Counted from the first letter of the stretch, positions 18,756-26,526 are shown. The stretch: DNA of 64,000 bases from Winogradskyella sp. PC-19 (GCF_002163855.1 NZ_CP019332.1:2707145-2771144), one strand, 5' to 3'. Notes: generated by a model from the sequence alone, not told the origin. Made by a program: numbers and translations.

Positions 18756-19727
18756 ATGCAACAAAATCTACATCCTTTAAAGTTTAGTCCTATCCTAAAA
18801 GATAAAATTTGGGGAGGCCAAAAAATTTCAAAATACCTTAACAAACCGTCTGACTCAAATCAGTTAGGAGAGAGTTGGGAGATTAGCGCTGTAGAAGGCG
18901 ACACTTCTGTAGTATTTAACGGAGAGTTAAAAGGAAAATCCCTAAAACAACTTCTTGAAGAATTTAAATCTGATTTAGTCGGACATAAAAATTATGCTCA
19001 GTTTGGTAACAAATTTCCATTACTTATCAAGTTTATTGATGCAAAACAAGACTTAAGCATACAATTACACCCAAACGATAGATTAGCTGCAGAACGCCAT
19101 AACTCTTTTGGTAAGACCGAAATGTGGCATGTTATGCAAGCAGATAATAATTCAAATCTAATTGTTGGTTTTAATCAAAAGGTAACACCTAAGAAATACC
19201 TTCAGCATTTAGAAAACAAAACACTTACTGAGATTTTAAATTTTGATAAAGTAAAAAAAGGAGACACTTATTTTATTGAGGTTGGTCGTGTTCACGCTAT
19301 TGGTGCTGGCGTTATGCTAGCCGAAATCCAGCAGACTAGTGATATCACATATCGTGTTTACGATTGGGATAGAGTAGATGACCATGGTAATGAACGAGAG
19401 TTACACAACGACTTGGCAATCGATGCAATAGATTTTGATATGCAAGACAATTTTAGAGTACAATACAGTACCTCTAAAAATCAGTCAAACAAAATGGTCA
19501 GTTGCCAATATTTTACGACTAATTATATTCACCTTAATACTGAAGTCAAAAAACAAAACACCTTAGATTCTTTTGTGATATACATTTGCACCGAAGGTTC
19601 TGCGAAGATTACGACTGATTTTGGTATAGAAATAATTAAAAAAGGAGAAACACTTCTTTTACCAGCGGTAATCAAAAACTACAGCATACAAAGTGACAAT
19701 GCCGAACTATTAGAAGTCTACGTTTAG
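18756..19727 (+). CDS. manA: Mannose-6-phosphate isomerase, type I
   Basis: A 323-residue type I phosphomannose isomerase, a zinc enzyme linking fructose-6-P to mannose-6-P for GDP-sugar and glycan synthesis. Zinc and active-site segments are visible: QLHPND (about 105-110), KTEMWHVM and VGRVHAIGAGVMLAEIQQ. The C-terminal cupin half is complete. It is the last gene of the idi-queD-manA operon, starting 2 nt after queD. Confidence 0.92.
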   Translation: MQQNLHPLKFSPILKDKIWGGQKISKYLNKPSDSNQLGESWEISAVEGDTSVVFNGELKGKSLKQLLEEFKSDLVGHKNYAQFGNKFPLLIKFIDAKQDLSIQLHPNDRLAAERHNSFGKTEMWHVMQADNNSNLIVGFNQKVTPKKYLQHLENKTLTEILNFDKVKKGDTYFIEVGRVHAIGAGVMLAEIQQTSDITYRVYDWDRVDDHGNERELHNDLAIDAIDFDMQDNFRVQYSTSKNQSNKMVSCQYFTTNYIHLNTEVKKQNTLDSFVIYICTEGSAKITTDFGIEIIKKGETLLLPAVIKNYSIQSDNAELLEVYV

Positions 19728-19799
19728 CAACATCTTATTCGTAAAAAATCGATTAAAAATTACAGGGATTTATTACTTTTGTCGCATAAATAAAATATT

Positions 19800-20069
19800 A
19801 TGGCAAATAAAAGAGATTTAAAGAAAGACATCAACTACGTATTAGGAGATATTATTGAAGCAGTTTACGTTTGGGAACTTGCAAATGCAGAAAAGCCAAC
19901 CAAAGAGAGCGATGCAATTATAGATGAGGCTATCGTAACTTTTGACTCATTAATAGCTAAGGTAAATGATAGAAGTGCAGAAGATAAAAAAACACATTTT
20001 AAAGCTATCAATACTGAGCTTGAAACTAAAGGGCGTGAGTTGATTGAAAAAATCAATAAATTAAAATAA
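19800..20069 (+). CDS. Small conserved alpha-helical protein, unknown function
   Basis: An 89-residue, charged, probably all-helical protein without signal peptide or membrane span. It opens MANKRDLKKDINYVLGDIIE and ends ELIEKINKLK. From memory similar proteins occur widely in Flavobacteriaceae, without a known role. A TACTTTTG -7 box at 19774-19781 and a 72-nt gap after manA point to its own promoter. tRNA-Thr with a further promoter follows. I do not recognise a named domain. Confidence 0.8.
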   Translation: MANKRDLKKDINYVLGDIIEAVYVWELANAEKPTKESDAIIDEAIVTFDSLIAKVNDRSAEDKKTHFKAINTELETKGRELIEKINKLK

Positions 20070-20077
20070 CAATAGGT

Positions 20078-20107
20078 TTGCAAATTTGAATATCTAATTT
20101 AAATTTG
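20078..20107 (+). promoter_or_regulatory. Promoter of the second tRNA-Thr
   Basis: TTG at 20078-20080 and TAAATTTG at 20100-20107 are spaced by 19 nt, fitting the Bacteroidota consensus; the tRNA begins 11 nt after the -7 box. Confidence 0.75.
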
Positions 20108-20118
20108 CGCTCTGTTTT

Positions 20119-20192
20119 GCCGATGTAGCTCAGCTGGCTAGAGCAGCTGATTTGTAATCAGCAGGTCGTGGGTTCGAGTCCCTCCATCGGCT
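20119..20192 (+). tRNA. tRNA-Thr (UGU), second copy
   Basis: Identical over all 74 nt to the tRNA at 1668-1741, with anticodon TGT at 20153-20155. The flanks are unrelated to those of the first copy, and it has its own promoter and terminator. Confidence 0.97.
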
Positions 20193-20200
20193 CTAAAATA

Positions 20201-20234
20201 AAAACTCCAATCGTAATTGATTGGAGTTTTTTTT
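20201..20234 (+). terminator. Terminator after tRNA-Thr
   Basis: AAAACTCCAATC (20201-20212) pairs with GATTGGAGTTTT (20219-20230), followed by further T residues. Confidence 0.85.
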
Positions 20235-20250
20235 ATTGAATTTTAGAGGT

Positions 20251-20332
20251 TTCGTTTAACGTCCACTGATAAAAAATCGTTTCAATACTTCGACTTTGCT
20301 CAGTAACAGTTTTTTATCAAGCGTTAAACGAA
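20251..20332. repeat. 82-bp palindromic element (REP/MITE-like)
   Basis: The outer arms TTCGTTTAACG (20251-20261) and CGTTAAACGAA (20322-20332) are perfect inverted repeats. Inner arms TGATAAAAAA (20267-20276) and TTTTTTATCA (20310-20319) pair as well. The loop carries CTTCGACTTTGCTCAGT, close to a short sequence that I recall as repeated in intergenic regions of many flavobacterial genomes. A further small hairpin (20337-20357) follows. No coding content is seen, and other copies lie outside this window if they exist. Confidence 0.65.
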
Positions 20333-20382
20333 GTTAGACTTTTAAAAATGAAAAGTCAAGCCAGTATTATGTAGAAGAAACC

Positions 20383-21105
20383 TTATTTAATACTATCCTG
20401 AGCTTTTTTAAAGTCAGATAATACTTTTCCTAACTTTTTACCGTAGTAGGATGCTCTGATATCTTCGGTAAGATTATTGTAGATGCTGTCTACATACTTT
20501 GCACTAGTATTTGGTATTTCGTAAAGCGCCAAGTATGGTGCGACTTCGCTATCCTTATGATTTAATGCAAAGTTAATCGTCGAGGCATATTTAAGTCTCA
20601 ATAAGCGTTCAGATTGTTTGTATAGCGAATTAGTTGTGGCAGTATCGTTTTTCTTAATAGCTTCGAAGTTAGCTTCGATAAGGTCTAGATTTTTGTTTTT
20701 AAAATCTGTCATTAACTCTTGGTAGTCTTCTAATACATCTTGTTGTTTAGAGCCTTTGATTTTTGCTTCGCCAGTAAATCCTTTTAATGTGGTATTGATT
20801 TCAGTAACGCCTTTGTCTGCAAAAAACGGAATGTAATGCTCTTGCCCATCATTTTTTTGAAGCTTTAAATACAATAATACTGGTTCTTTGATATTGGCTT
20901 TAAGTTCAAAATTTGGTTCGCCTTTTACAACTACAGAGTCTAAGTCAATAATTGTAGACTTGCCGTCTTTTTGTAGATATACGACTCCTTTTTTAAGATT
21001 TTTCACATAACCTTTTAGGGTGAAGTTAGTGTCACTATCGTTGTTACAAGAAAATAATAGAGAAGCTATAATAGCTGTATATAGTAGATTTTTAATCTTA
21101 GTCAT
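20383..21105 (-). CDS. Lipoprotein with DUF4369-like domain
   Basis: A 240-residue predicted lipoprotein. The N-terminus ends in a lipobox with C20 (LLFSCNNDSD). Residues 25-125 resemble DUF4369, the N-terminal domain found before thioredoxin-like domains in Bacteroidota: FTLKGYVKNLKKGVVYLQKD, then PVLLYLKLQ. The C-terminal half is helical and no CxxC thioredoxin motif follows, so this is the DUF4369 part without the usual redox domain. Cell-envelope location is likely; function unknown. Confidence 0.8.
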   Translation of the reverse strand: MTKIKNLLYTAIIASLLFSCNNDSDTNFTLKGYVKNLKKGVVYLQKDGKSTIIDLDSVVVKGEPNFELKANIKEPVLLYLKLQKNDGQEHYIPFFADKGVTEINTTLKGFTGEAKIKGSKQQDVLEDYQELMTDFKNKNLDLIEANFEAIKKNDTATTNSLYKQSERLLRLKYASTINFALNHKDSEVAPYLALYEIPNTSAKYVDSIYNNLTEDIRASYYGKKLGKVLSDFKKAQDSIK

Positions 21106-21156
21106 TGGTCAAAATTTTTAGCAAGGCAAATATCTCATTTTAGTTTAAAAAAACAA

Positions 21157-22905
21157 CTAACCGCCAGCAGCAATTTGCATTAAAATTGTACAGCCAATCG
21201 CTGCTATAGTTCCGACGGCATAACCAAACACTGCTAATAAAACACCTACTGTCGCCAATGAAGGATGAAAAGCAGATGCAACAATAGGAGCAGAGGCAGC
21301 ACCACCAACATTGGCTTGACTACCAACCGCCAAGAAAAAGTAAGGTGCTTTTATGATTTTTGCGACCACAATAAGTAATAACGCGTGAATGGTCATCCAT
21401 ATTATACCAATAAGAATAAGCCAACCGTTATCAAAAATTAAGGATAAATCCATTTTCATACCTATAGTTGCAACTAGTATATAAATAAAGACACTCCCGA
21501 ATTTACTAGCGCCAGCACCTTCGTAATTTTTGGCTTTGGTATATGATAAGCCTATAGCTAGTAAGGTCGCGATACTAATCATCCAAAAGAATTCTGAGCT
21601 TAAGAATGTAAATATATTTTTTGTGGTTGAGCTCTTAATACCATCAACTAGGATTTCAAAATAAGGACCTAAATATCCTGCGCACAAATGTGCAATACTG
21701 ACAGCACCAAACGCGAGCGCAGCAATAATCATAATATCTGTAAGAGAAGGATTCCTTTTTACACTTTCAGAAAATTGAGAAACTTTTTCTTTCAAATCTT
21801 CAATTGCTGAGGTGTCAGCTTTTAACCATTTATTGAAGCGATTTCTTTTTCCTATACCGATTAAAATTAATGCCATCCAAATATTTGCCACTACAATATC
21901 TACAAATACCATTCCTCCATATAGTTTTTGATTATACCCATAAATTTCGAGCATTGCGGTTTGGTTGGCACCACCACCTATCCAACTTCCAGCCAAAGTA
22001 GATAAGCCACGCCACACAGCATCTGGGCCTGTAACACCTATTAAATCTGGATTAAACAGCGCGATTAAAAGTAATGCGATTGGACCTCCAATTAAAATCC
22101 CAATTGTTCCTGCAAAAAACATAACTAAGGCTTTCCAGCCTAGATTAAATACTCCTTTTAAGTCAATACTTAGTGTCATTAATACCAAAGCTGCTGGTAA
22201 TAAATAACGACTTGATACATAGTAGAGATTAGTGCCATGTTTCACAATTGAATTGTCTTTTTCTATTGTTTCCCATTCTGGTGAGATTAGCCCCAATGTT
22301 GTCAACAGGGCAGGTAGCATATATGCAACAAATAGTCCAGGTACAATTTTGTAAAACTTTGACCAGAAACCAGTTTTGAAGGATTCAGAAAAGAATACTA
22401 TACCTAGAGCTAGCATTAAAAGGCCAAAAACTATTGAATCTTTTGTAAATAGAGGCGCTTTAACTATTGCTGTCGATTTTTTGCTAATAGAATTGATAAA
22501 TACTTTTTTATCTTCTTTCAAAAAATCTGCTTTTTCAATCTGAATAATTCTTTTGTCAACAAAACTTTCATCAGATTTGATTTCAATATTAAAAATTATG
22601 TCAGAATCAAATACAACTTCTTTTTTAGATTTAAATTTTATTGTAGCACTATAATTATTAACTTCTACTTTAAAATTATTTACGTATTTATTTAGATTGA
22701 TATCCTTAAACTTAGCAATGGAATCTAAAGTTCTTAATTCAATCTGAAACTCATTAGATTTTATGTCGTTAATCCTTACAGGTATTTCAAATTTTTTCGA
22801 ACTGTTTTTATATACGCTTTCTATTATCAATTCTTGTGCAATAGAAAAATTTGAAACAAAAAACATTATAAAAAATGGTAGGATAGTTTTAAAATTTCTG
22901 TTCAT
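21157..22905 (-). CDS. DUF819 family membrane protein with N-terminal extension
   Basis: A 582-residue protein in two parts. Residues 1-24 are a signal peptide (cleavage near SIAQ), 25-150 are a beta-rich extracytoplasmic segment, and 155-580 form a multi-span DUF819 (YjcL-like) domain with about ten helices and conserved glycine-rich stretches such as GGGANQTAMLEIYG and SQANVGGAASAPIVASAF. DUF819 proteins are usually about 400 residues and begin directly with the membrane part, so the extension is unusual. The DUF819 role is unknown, probably transport. It is preceded by TATTTTTG at about 22926-22937 (minus strand). Confidence 0.85.
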   Translation of the reverse strand: MNRNFKTILPFFIMFFVSNFSIAQELIIESVYKNSSKKFEIPVRINDIKSNEFQIELRTLDSIAKFKDINLNKYVNNFKVEVNNYSATIKFKSKKEVVFDSDIIFNIEIKSDESFVDKRIIQIEKADFLKEDKKVFINSISKKSTAIVKAPLFTKDSIVFGLLMLALGIVFFSESFKTGFWSKFYKIVPGLFVAYMLPALLTTLGLISPEWETIEKDNSIVKHGTNLYYVSSRYLLPAALVLMTLSIDLKGVFNLGWKALVMFFAGTIGILIGGPIALLLIALFNPDLIGVTGPDAVWRGLSTLAGSWIGGGANQTAMLEIYGYNQKLYGGMVFVDIVVANIWMALILIGIGKRNRFNKWLKADTSAIEDLKEKVSQFSESVKRNPSLTDIMIIAALAFGAVSIAHLCAGYLGPYFEILVDGIKSSTTKNIFTFLSSEFFWMISIATLLAIGLSYTKAKNYEGAGASKFGSVFIYILVATIGMKMDLSLIFDNGWLILIGIIWMTIHALLLIVVAKIIKAPYFFLAVGSQANVGGAASAPIVASAFHPSLATVGVLLAVFGYAVGTIAAIGCTILMQIAAGG

Positions 22906-22944
22906 AGTAGATGATTATGTATTGCAAAATACAAAAATAGAAGT

Positions 22945-22971
22945 ACAAAAAAAGTGACTGTTACAGTCACT
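22945..22971 (-). terminator. Terminator at the end of the SPFH operon
   Basis: On the minus strand AGTGACTG (22971-22964) pairs with CAGTCACT (22960-22953), followed by a T-run. The arms include the stop codon of the ribbon-helix-helix gene. Confidence 0.8.
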
Positions 22972-23134
22972 CTTTATCTTTTTGTTTGGGTTGGCGTTTG
23001 TGCTCTTTTAGGGTTTGCATTAACATCCACTCTAATTGACCATTAGTGCTGCGAAATTCGTCCGCAGCCCATTTTTCAATAGCTTTGAGCATATCTTCAT
23101 TAATCCGTAATGCAAATGCTTTTTTCTTAGCCAT
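22967..23134 (-). CDS. Arc-type ribbon-helix-helix protein
   Basis: A 55-residue ORF, MAKKKAFALRINEDMLKAIE at the start and ending KRQPKQKDKE, found by reading the minus strand between larger genes. The pattern (beta strand AFALRI, helix EDMLKAIEKWAADEF, RSTNGQLEWML helix) is that of Arc/MetJ-type DNA-binding proteins. Its ATG overlaps the stop of the upstream 163-residue gene by 8 nt, so it is translationally coupled as last gene of the SPFH operon. It may repress its own operon, but that is inference. Confidence 0.85.
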   Translation of the reverse strand: MAKKKAFALRINEDMLKAIEKWAADEFRSTNGQLEWMLMQTLKEHKRQPKQKDKE

Positions 23135-23618
23135 GATGTTTTGGGTTATAAGTTAAAAGCACATCTTGCGCTTGTTCTTTTTTTCTTGTACCGATTAGCA
23201 GCTTTTTTCCGTTTTTTAATTCGAGTTGAATGCCAATATCGCCAGAAACATTAATAGCTCTACCTTTTGATTTGTTCCATAAAGCACCACCTTTTAATCC
23301 CCAACCACCATATTCTCCGATTGGGTCATAGGTTCTTACATGAGCGTTTTCGATTTTATTCCATTCAATTATTTTGAATTTAAGATGAAACGGGAAGAAC
23401 TTATAATGGATGCCTTTTTCGTCTATTCTGGTTGTAAGTTTAAACAAGAAAATTAATCCAGAAGCCAAAATAATTCCACCAATCGTAAGAACAAATTCTG
23501 ATGTAGATAAATTATCAGCTTCTTTTACAGTAACGGTTATTGGAACAATAAGACTTATAATAATTATTAGTATAAGCCATGTCTGTGTAAAGCGTTGTTC
23601 TTCTTTAAAAATTCTCAT
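23127..23618 (-). CDS. Two-span membrane protein with PH-like domain
   Basis: A 163-residue protein with two N-terminal membrane helices (about 12-30 and 42-60) followed by a soluble domain (65-160). The soluble part has the beta-strand-plus-helix pattern of bacterial PH (bPH) domains: TTRIDEKGIHYKFFPFHLKF, IIEWNKIENAHVRTYDP, IQLELKNGKKLLIGTRKK and EQAQDVLLTY. Cytoplasmic membrane location is expected. It lies 1 nt from the DUF4177-like gene upstream and overlaps the RHH gene downstream. Family naming is inference from pattern; function unknown. Confidence 0.8.
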   Translation of the reverse strand: MRIFKEEQRFTQTWLILIIIISLIVPITVTVKEADNLSTSEFVLTIGGIILASGLIFLFKLTTRIDEKGIHYKFFPFHLKFKIIEWNKIENAHVRTYDPIGEYGGWGLKGGALWNKSKGRAINVSGDIGIQLELKNGKKLLIGTRKKEQAQDVLLTYNPKHHG

Positions 23619-23619
23619 C

Positions 23620-23772
23620 TTATCTATTTTTATCGCGTTCTAGAATTATTAAAGTTCCAACGACTTGCTTAACTATCCAGCCTTCTCTAGCATATTGATT
23701 TAATAAATCTTCATACTTCTGTATTCGATTTCTCATACCAAGTTTTGGTACTATTACTTTATATTCTTTCAT
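23620..23772 (-). CDS. Small DUF4177-like protein
   Basis: A 50-residue minus-strand ORF starting MKEYKVIVPKLGMRNRIQKY and ending GTLIILERDKNR. The layout, an YKV strand, helix, EGWIVKQVVGT and a final strand, matches DUF4177, a small fold of unknown function. It begins 1 nt after the stop of the upstream gene and ends 1 nt before the start of the next, so it is embedded in a tight operon. Confidence 0.8.
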   Translation of the reverse strand: MKEYKVIVPKLGMRNRIQKYEDLLNQYAREGWIVKQVVGTLIILERDKNR

Positions 23773-23773
23773 T

Positions 23774-24262
23774 TTATATTTTTTTTATAACGATTCTTGA
23801 ATTTCTTTTTTTAAGAGCTTCAATAAAAGGCTCAAGCTGATTTTCTAACTTTCTAAAGCTAATTATCTTTTCTCTTTTTGAATTTGTAATTAATGAGACC
23901 TCATGTTCAAATTCATCTTCACTATCAATTTCAATTTTTGAAATATCAATGATTTCAATATTGTTTTTCCATTTATGTCTAAATATTAAATACAGTATTA
24001 AGCAAATAATAAAAATTAAGCCTATACTTTGTAATCCAATCGAAATATAGTCAGATATAGTTTCGGAAAAGCCCTTGATAATTTTCCTTGTTAAATTCCC
24101 AGTCAAAACAACACCGATAACAATTAACCAGCCATTGTTTTTACTGAATAATTCATTTTTAATTCGCTTCCCTTTTTTGTCAATAATATTTATTTGGTTA
24201 TTCGATATTTCTAAATAACGGTCAGTTAATACAAAGCGTTCACTAGACTTATTCGTTTCCAT
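23774..24262 (-). CDS. Membrane protein of unknown function in SPFH operon
   Basis: A 162-residue protein with two central membrane helices (about 42-60 and 77-95) and a soluble C-terminal part ending RNSRIVIKKI. The C-terminal pattern (IEIIDISKIEIDS, VSLITNSKREKIISFRKLEN) is reminiscent of a PH-type domain, like the 163-residue neighbour. The start METNKSSERFVLTDRYLEIS overlaps the upstream gene by 14 nt; an earlier in-frame ATG at 24292 would overlap it by 44. Function not recognised. Confidence 0.75.
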   Translation of the reverse strand: METNKSSERFVLTDRYLEISNNQINIIDKKGKRIKNELFSKNNGWLIVIGVVLTGNLTRKIIKGFSETISDYISIGLQSIGLIFIICLILYLIFRHKWKNNIEIIDISKIEIDSEDEFEHEVSLITNSKREKIISFRKLENQLEPFIEALKKRNSRIVIKKI

Positions 24263-24434
24263 CTTCAAATCCTTTAAATACAACGAAGGCAATTACTACT
24301 CCTATAATTATTCCGATTAAAGAACCGTAAACTGTACCCATTGTGACATTACTTGTCACAGCACCAATGGTAGTGCCAACACTCGTGCCCATTGCACTAC
24401 CAATAGCAATGCTATATATTTGATTTTTATTCAT
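24249..24434 (-). CDS. Glycine-zipper small membrane protein
   Basis: A 61-residue protein with two hydrophobic helices containing regular small-residue spacing (IAIGSAMGTSVGTTIGAV, then GSLIGIIIGVVIAFVVF). Such glycine-zipper pairs pack tightly in membranes. It starts 3 nt after the stop of the SPFH gene. I do not recognise a named family. Confidence 0.75.
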   Translation of the reverse strand: MNKNQIYSIAIGSAMGTSVGTTIGAVTSNVTMGTVYGSLIGIIIGVVIAFVVFKGFEDGNE

Positions 24435-24437
24435 CTT

Positions 24438-25298
24438 TTAGTGACTTAAAGTTCCTGTATTTACTACTGGAGACGCGTCTTTGTCGCCGCATAACACTAC
24501 CATTAGGTTACTTACCATAGCAGCTTTGCGCTCTTCATCTAGATTGACAACATCTTTTTTGTTTAGTTCTTCAATAGCCATTTCGACCATACTTACTGCA
24601 CCTTCTACAATTTTGTGTCTTGCAGCTACAATAGCTGTAGCTTGTTGACGCTTAAGCATAGCATTTGCAATTTCTTGAGCATAAGCTAAGTATCCAATAC
24701 GAGCTTCGAGTACTTCGATACCTGCAATAGACAAGCGCTCATCTATTTCTTTTTCTAGAGCAGTACTCACTTCGTTAACACTAGAACGAAGTGTGATGTC
24801 TTCGTCATGACCTTCATCAGCGAAATTGTCATAAGGGTACATACTCGCTAACTTACGTACGGCAGCATCTGTTTGCACTCTAACAAAGTTTTCGTAGTTA
24901 TCGACATCAAAAGCTGCTTTATATGTATTTTCTACACGCCAAACTAAAATGGTACTTATCATTACTGGATTACCTAGTTTGTCATTTACCTTTAAACGCT
25001 CACTATCAAAGTTACTAGCACGTAATGATATTTTCTTTTTTGTATAAAAAGGATTCACCCAGTAGTAACCATTCTTTTTTACAGTGCCAACATACTTTCC
25101 GAATAAAAGAAGAACTCTAGATCCGTTAGGTTGTACCATTAAAAAACCAAAAGCAATGACTAAAGCTGCTACGATACCAAATGCAGGCCATGGAGTTTCG
25201 TAGATTGGGATAAGTGCAATACTCCCAAAAAATAATATTAGGAATACAAATAACATTAGGTAACCATTTGCTGGGACGATGATTTTCTCTTCTTTCAT
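24438..25298 (-). CDS. SPFH/band 7 domain membrane protein
   Basis: A 286-residue SPFH (stomatin/prohibitin/flotillin/HflK) protein that should assemble at the inner membrane. There are two N-terminal hydrophobic helices (about 9-29 and 31-50), then the SPFH domain (NPFYTKKKISLRASNF through EVLEARIGYLAYAQEIANAM, about 82-215), and a helical C-terminus with RQQATAIVAARHKIVEGAV. It heads the six-gene operon. The Arc-RHH gene at the far end supports the known association of this SPFH subtype with a small RHH protein. Confidence 0.9.
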   Translation of the reverse strand: MKEEKIIVPANGYLMLFVFLILFFGSIALIPIYETPWPAFGIVAALVIAFGFLMVQPNGSRVLLLFGKYVGTVKKNGYYWVNPFYTKKKISLRASNFDSERLKVNDKLGNPVMISTILVWRVENTYKAAFDVDNYENFVRVQTDAAVRKLASMYPYDNFADEGHDEDITLRSSVNEVSTALEKEIDERLSIAGIEVLEARIGYLAYAQEIANAMLKRQQATAIVAARHKIVEGAVSMVEMAIEELNKKDVVNLDEERKAAMVSNLMVVLCGDKDASPVVNTGTLSH

Positions 25299-25340
25299 AA
25301 TTTTAGATTTAATTGGTTAATCATTTATTTTGATATTAAA

Positions 25341-25380
25341 ATGATATCATAAAGATATAATATATTCTGTTAGTATACAA
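25341..25380 (-). promoter_or_regulatory. SPFH operon promoter with palindromic operator candidate
   Basis: Reading the minus strand, TTG (25380-25378) and TATCTTTA (25357-25350, one mismatch to TAnnTTTG) are spaced by 20 nt. A perfect palindrome ATGATATCAT occupies 25341-25350, at the expected start point. An operator for the operon's own RHH protein is a reasonable guess. Confidence 0.5.
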
Positions 25381-25429
25381 ATACATTCTTTTGTTACAAT
25401 TAAAAAAACTTTTTCAAGTAAAATAAAGT

Positions 25430-25446
25430 TTGGCACGCCATTTGCA
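25430..25446 (+). promoter_or_regulatory. Sigma-54 (-24/-12) promoter
   Basis: TTGGCACGCCATTTGCA matches the YTGGCACGRNNNTTGCW consensus at 13 of 14 defined positions, with the invariant GG (25432-25433) and GC (25444-25445) exactly 10 nt apart. The predicted start is about 25457. No gene follows on the plus strand before a terminator at 25534-25566, so it appears to drive a small RNA. Confidence 0.8.
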
Positions 25447-25456
25447 ATTATAGAAG

Positions 25457-25566
25457 TGTAATGATAAATGCGAGAGTCGGCTGGTTACCGACATACTACA
25501 AACGCTTTCATTACGATTGGTTGGTTAGTTAGTAAAAAAGCCGTTTCATTTGAAACGGCTTTTTTA
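25457..25566 (+). ncRNA. Predicted sigma-54-dependent structured small RNA
   Basis: About 110 nt from the predicted sigma-54 start to a strong terminator. GTAATGA (25458-25464) pairs with TCATTAC (25508-25514), GCG (25470-25472) with CGC (25503-25505), and an inner hairpin GTCGG/CCGAC (25476-25480, 25488-25492) sits within. The single-stranded linker GATTGGTTGGTTAGTTAG separates this from the terminator hairpin. An ORF of 23 codons (25461-25532) overlaps, but it would begin about 4 nt from the start point and its bases are constrained by pairing. Function unknown; trans-acting riboregulation is one inference. Confidence 0.6.
25534..25566. terminator. Bidirectional terminator (small RNA / alpha-beta hydrolase)
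   Basis: AAAAAAGCCGTTTCA (25534-25548) and TGAAACGGCTTTTTT (25551-25565) form a perfect stem with T-runs on both strands. It serves the small RNA on the plus strand and the hydrolase gene on the minus strand. Confidence 0.9.
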
Positions 25567-25590
25567 ATTGAAGATATTTTTTGAAAAGAA

Positions 25591-26526
25591 TTACTCTTGT
25601 TTTTTAATAAATCCGACTATGGAATTAATCAATTCTGGATTGATTTTTCTAAATGATTCACCATATGATTTAGAATTTTCTAATCTATCACCTTCTATTG
25701 TAAATAAAACATGATTCATGTTATCTATAATCTTTAATTCAGCATCTGGATTTGCATTTGCTAAAAGTTTGGCTTCTTCTACAGAAACCTGTAAGTCTTT
25801 TGTGCCATTAAGGATTAGGGTCGGTGTTTTTAATTCGTTTATTAAAGTACTTGGATTGTAAGCCATCCAGGAAATCATAAATGGTTGTGTGTCTAAATTA
25901 AACATTGAAGCAAGCTCAGGCGGAAAATCTGTTGTTGTCTTGCCTGCTTTTAAATTAGATATAACCTTCTTAGTTTGATCAACAAATTGTCTTGCGGTAT
26001 TATTTATTTGTTCCACAATGACATCTCCGATGTTTTGACCAGCACCAGCAATGGATATAAAACCCTTTACGCTACTATCAATTGCAAGTAGTCCGACCAA
26101 ACTACCTTGGCTATGACCAGCTATGTATATGTTTGAATATTCATTTTTATCCTTAAAATATTTGACGACATCTTTTGCATCATACACAAAATCTTCAAAA
26201 CGCATAGACTTAACATCGACCTTGCCAGTTTTGATTTGCTTGACGATGCGTTTATCATATCTAAAAGATGCAATATCATTTTTTGCTAATCCTTCAGCTA
26301 ATTTTTTAAGATTATTACTTTTTAAAAAGTTTTGATTGCCATTACGGTTGGTTGGACCAGAGCCAGCAATGATTATAACCAAATCATTTTTACTATAACT
26401 TTTTGGAATAATTAAGCTGCCATCGATTAATTCCGAAATTTCAATCTCAGTTTCAGTGTATGTTTTTTCCTGAGCAGAAGTAAAGCTTACAAGTAGAAAA
26501 GCTAATACGTATAATATGAATTTCAT
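25591..26526 (-). CDS. Secreted alpha/beta hydrolase
   Basis: A 311-residue protein with a signal peptide (1-19, ...FTSAQ) and an alpha/beta hydrolase fold. The nucleophile elbow GHSQG is at 137-141 with S139, the oxyanion region IIIAGSGPTNRNG at 51-63, and the acid and base are likely in LNGTKDLQV and NMNHVLF near the C-terminus. This is the dienelactone hydrolase/S9-like group often found in the periplasm. Substrate not predictable. On the minus strand a TATCTTTG -7 box (26558-26551) and a palindrome TAAACGTTTA (26571-26580) lie upstream. Confidence 0.85.
   Translation of the reverse strand: MKFILYVLAFLLVSFTSAQEKTYTETEIEISELIDGSLIIPKSYSKNDLVIIIAGSGPTNRNGNQNFLKSNNLKKLAEGLAKNDIASFRYDKRIVKQIKTGKVDVKSMRFEDFVYDAKDVVKYFKDKNEYSNIYIAGHSQGSLVGLLAIDSSVKGFISIAGAGQNIGDVIVEQINNTARQFVDQTKKVISNLKAGKTTTDFPPELASMFNLDTQPFMISWMAYNPSTLINELKTPTLILNGTKDLQVSVEEAKLLANANPDAELKIIDNMNHVLFTIEGDRLENSKSYGESFRKINPELINSIVGFIKKQE

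Noticed and set aside
25461-25532. 23-codon ORF inside the predicted sigma-54 small RNA
   Set aside because: It would start about 4 nt from the predicted transcript end, has no known homology, and its bases are explained by RNA pairing. Kept only as a remark.
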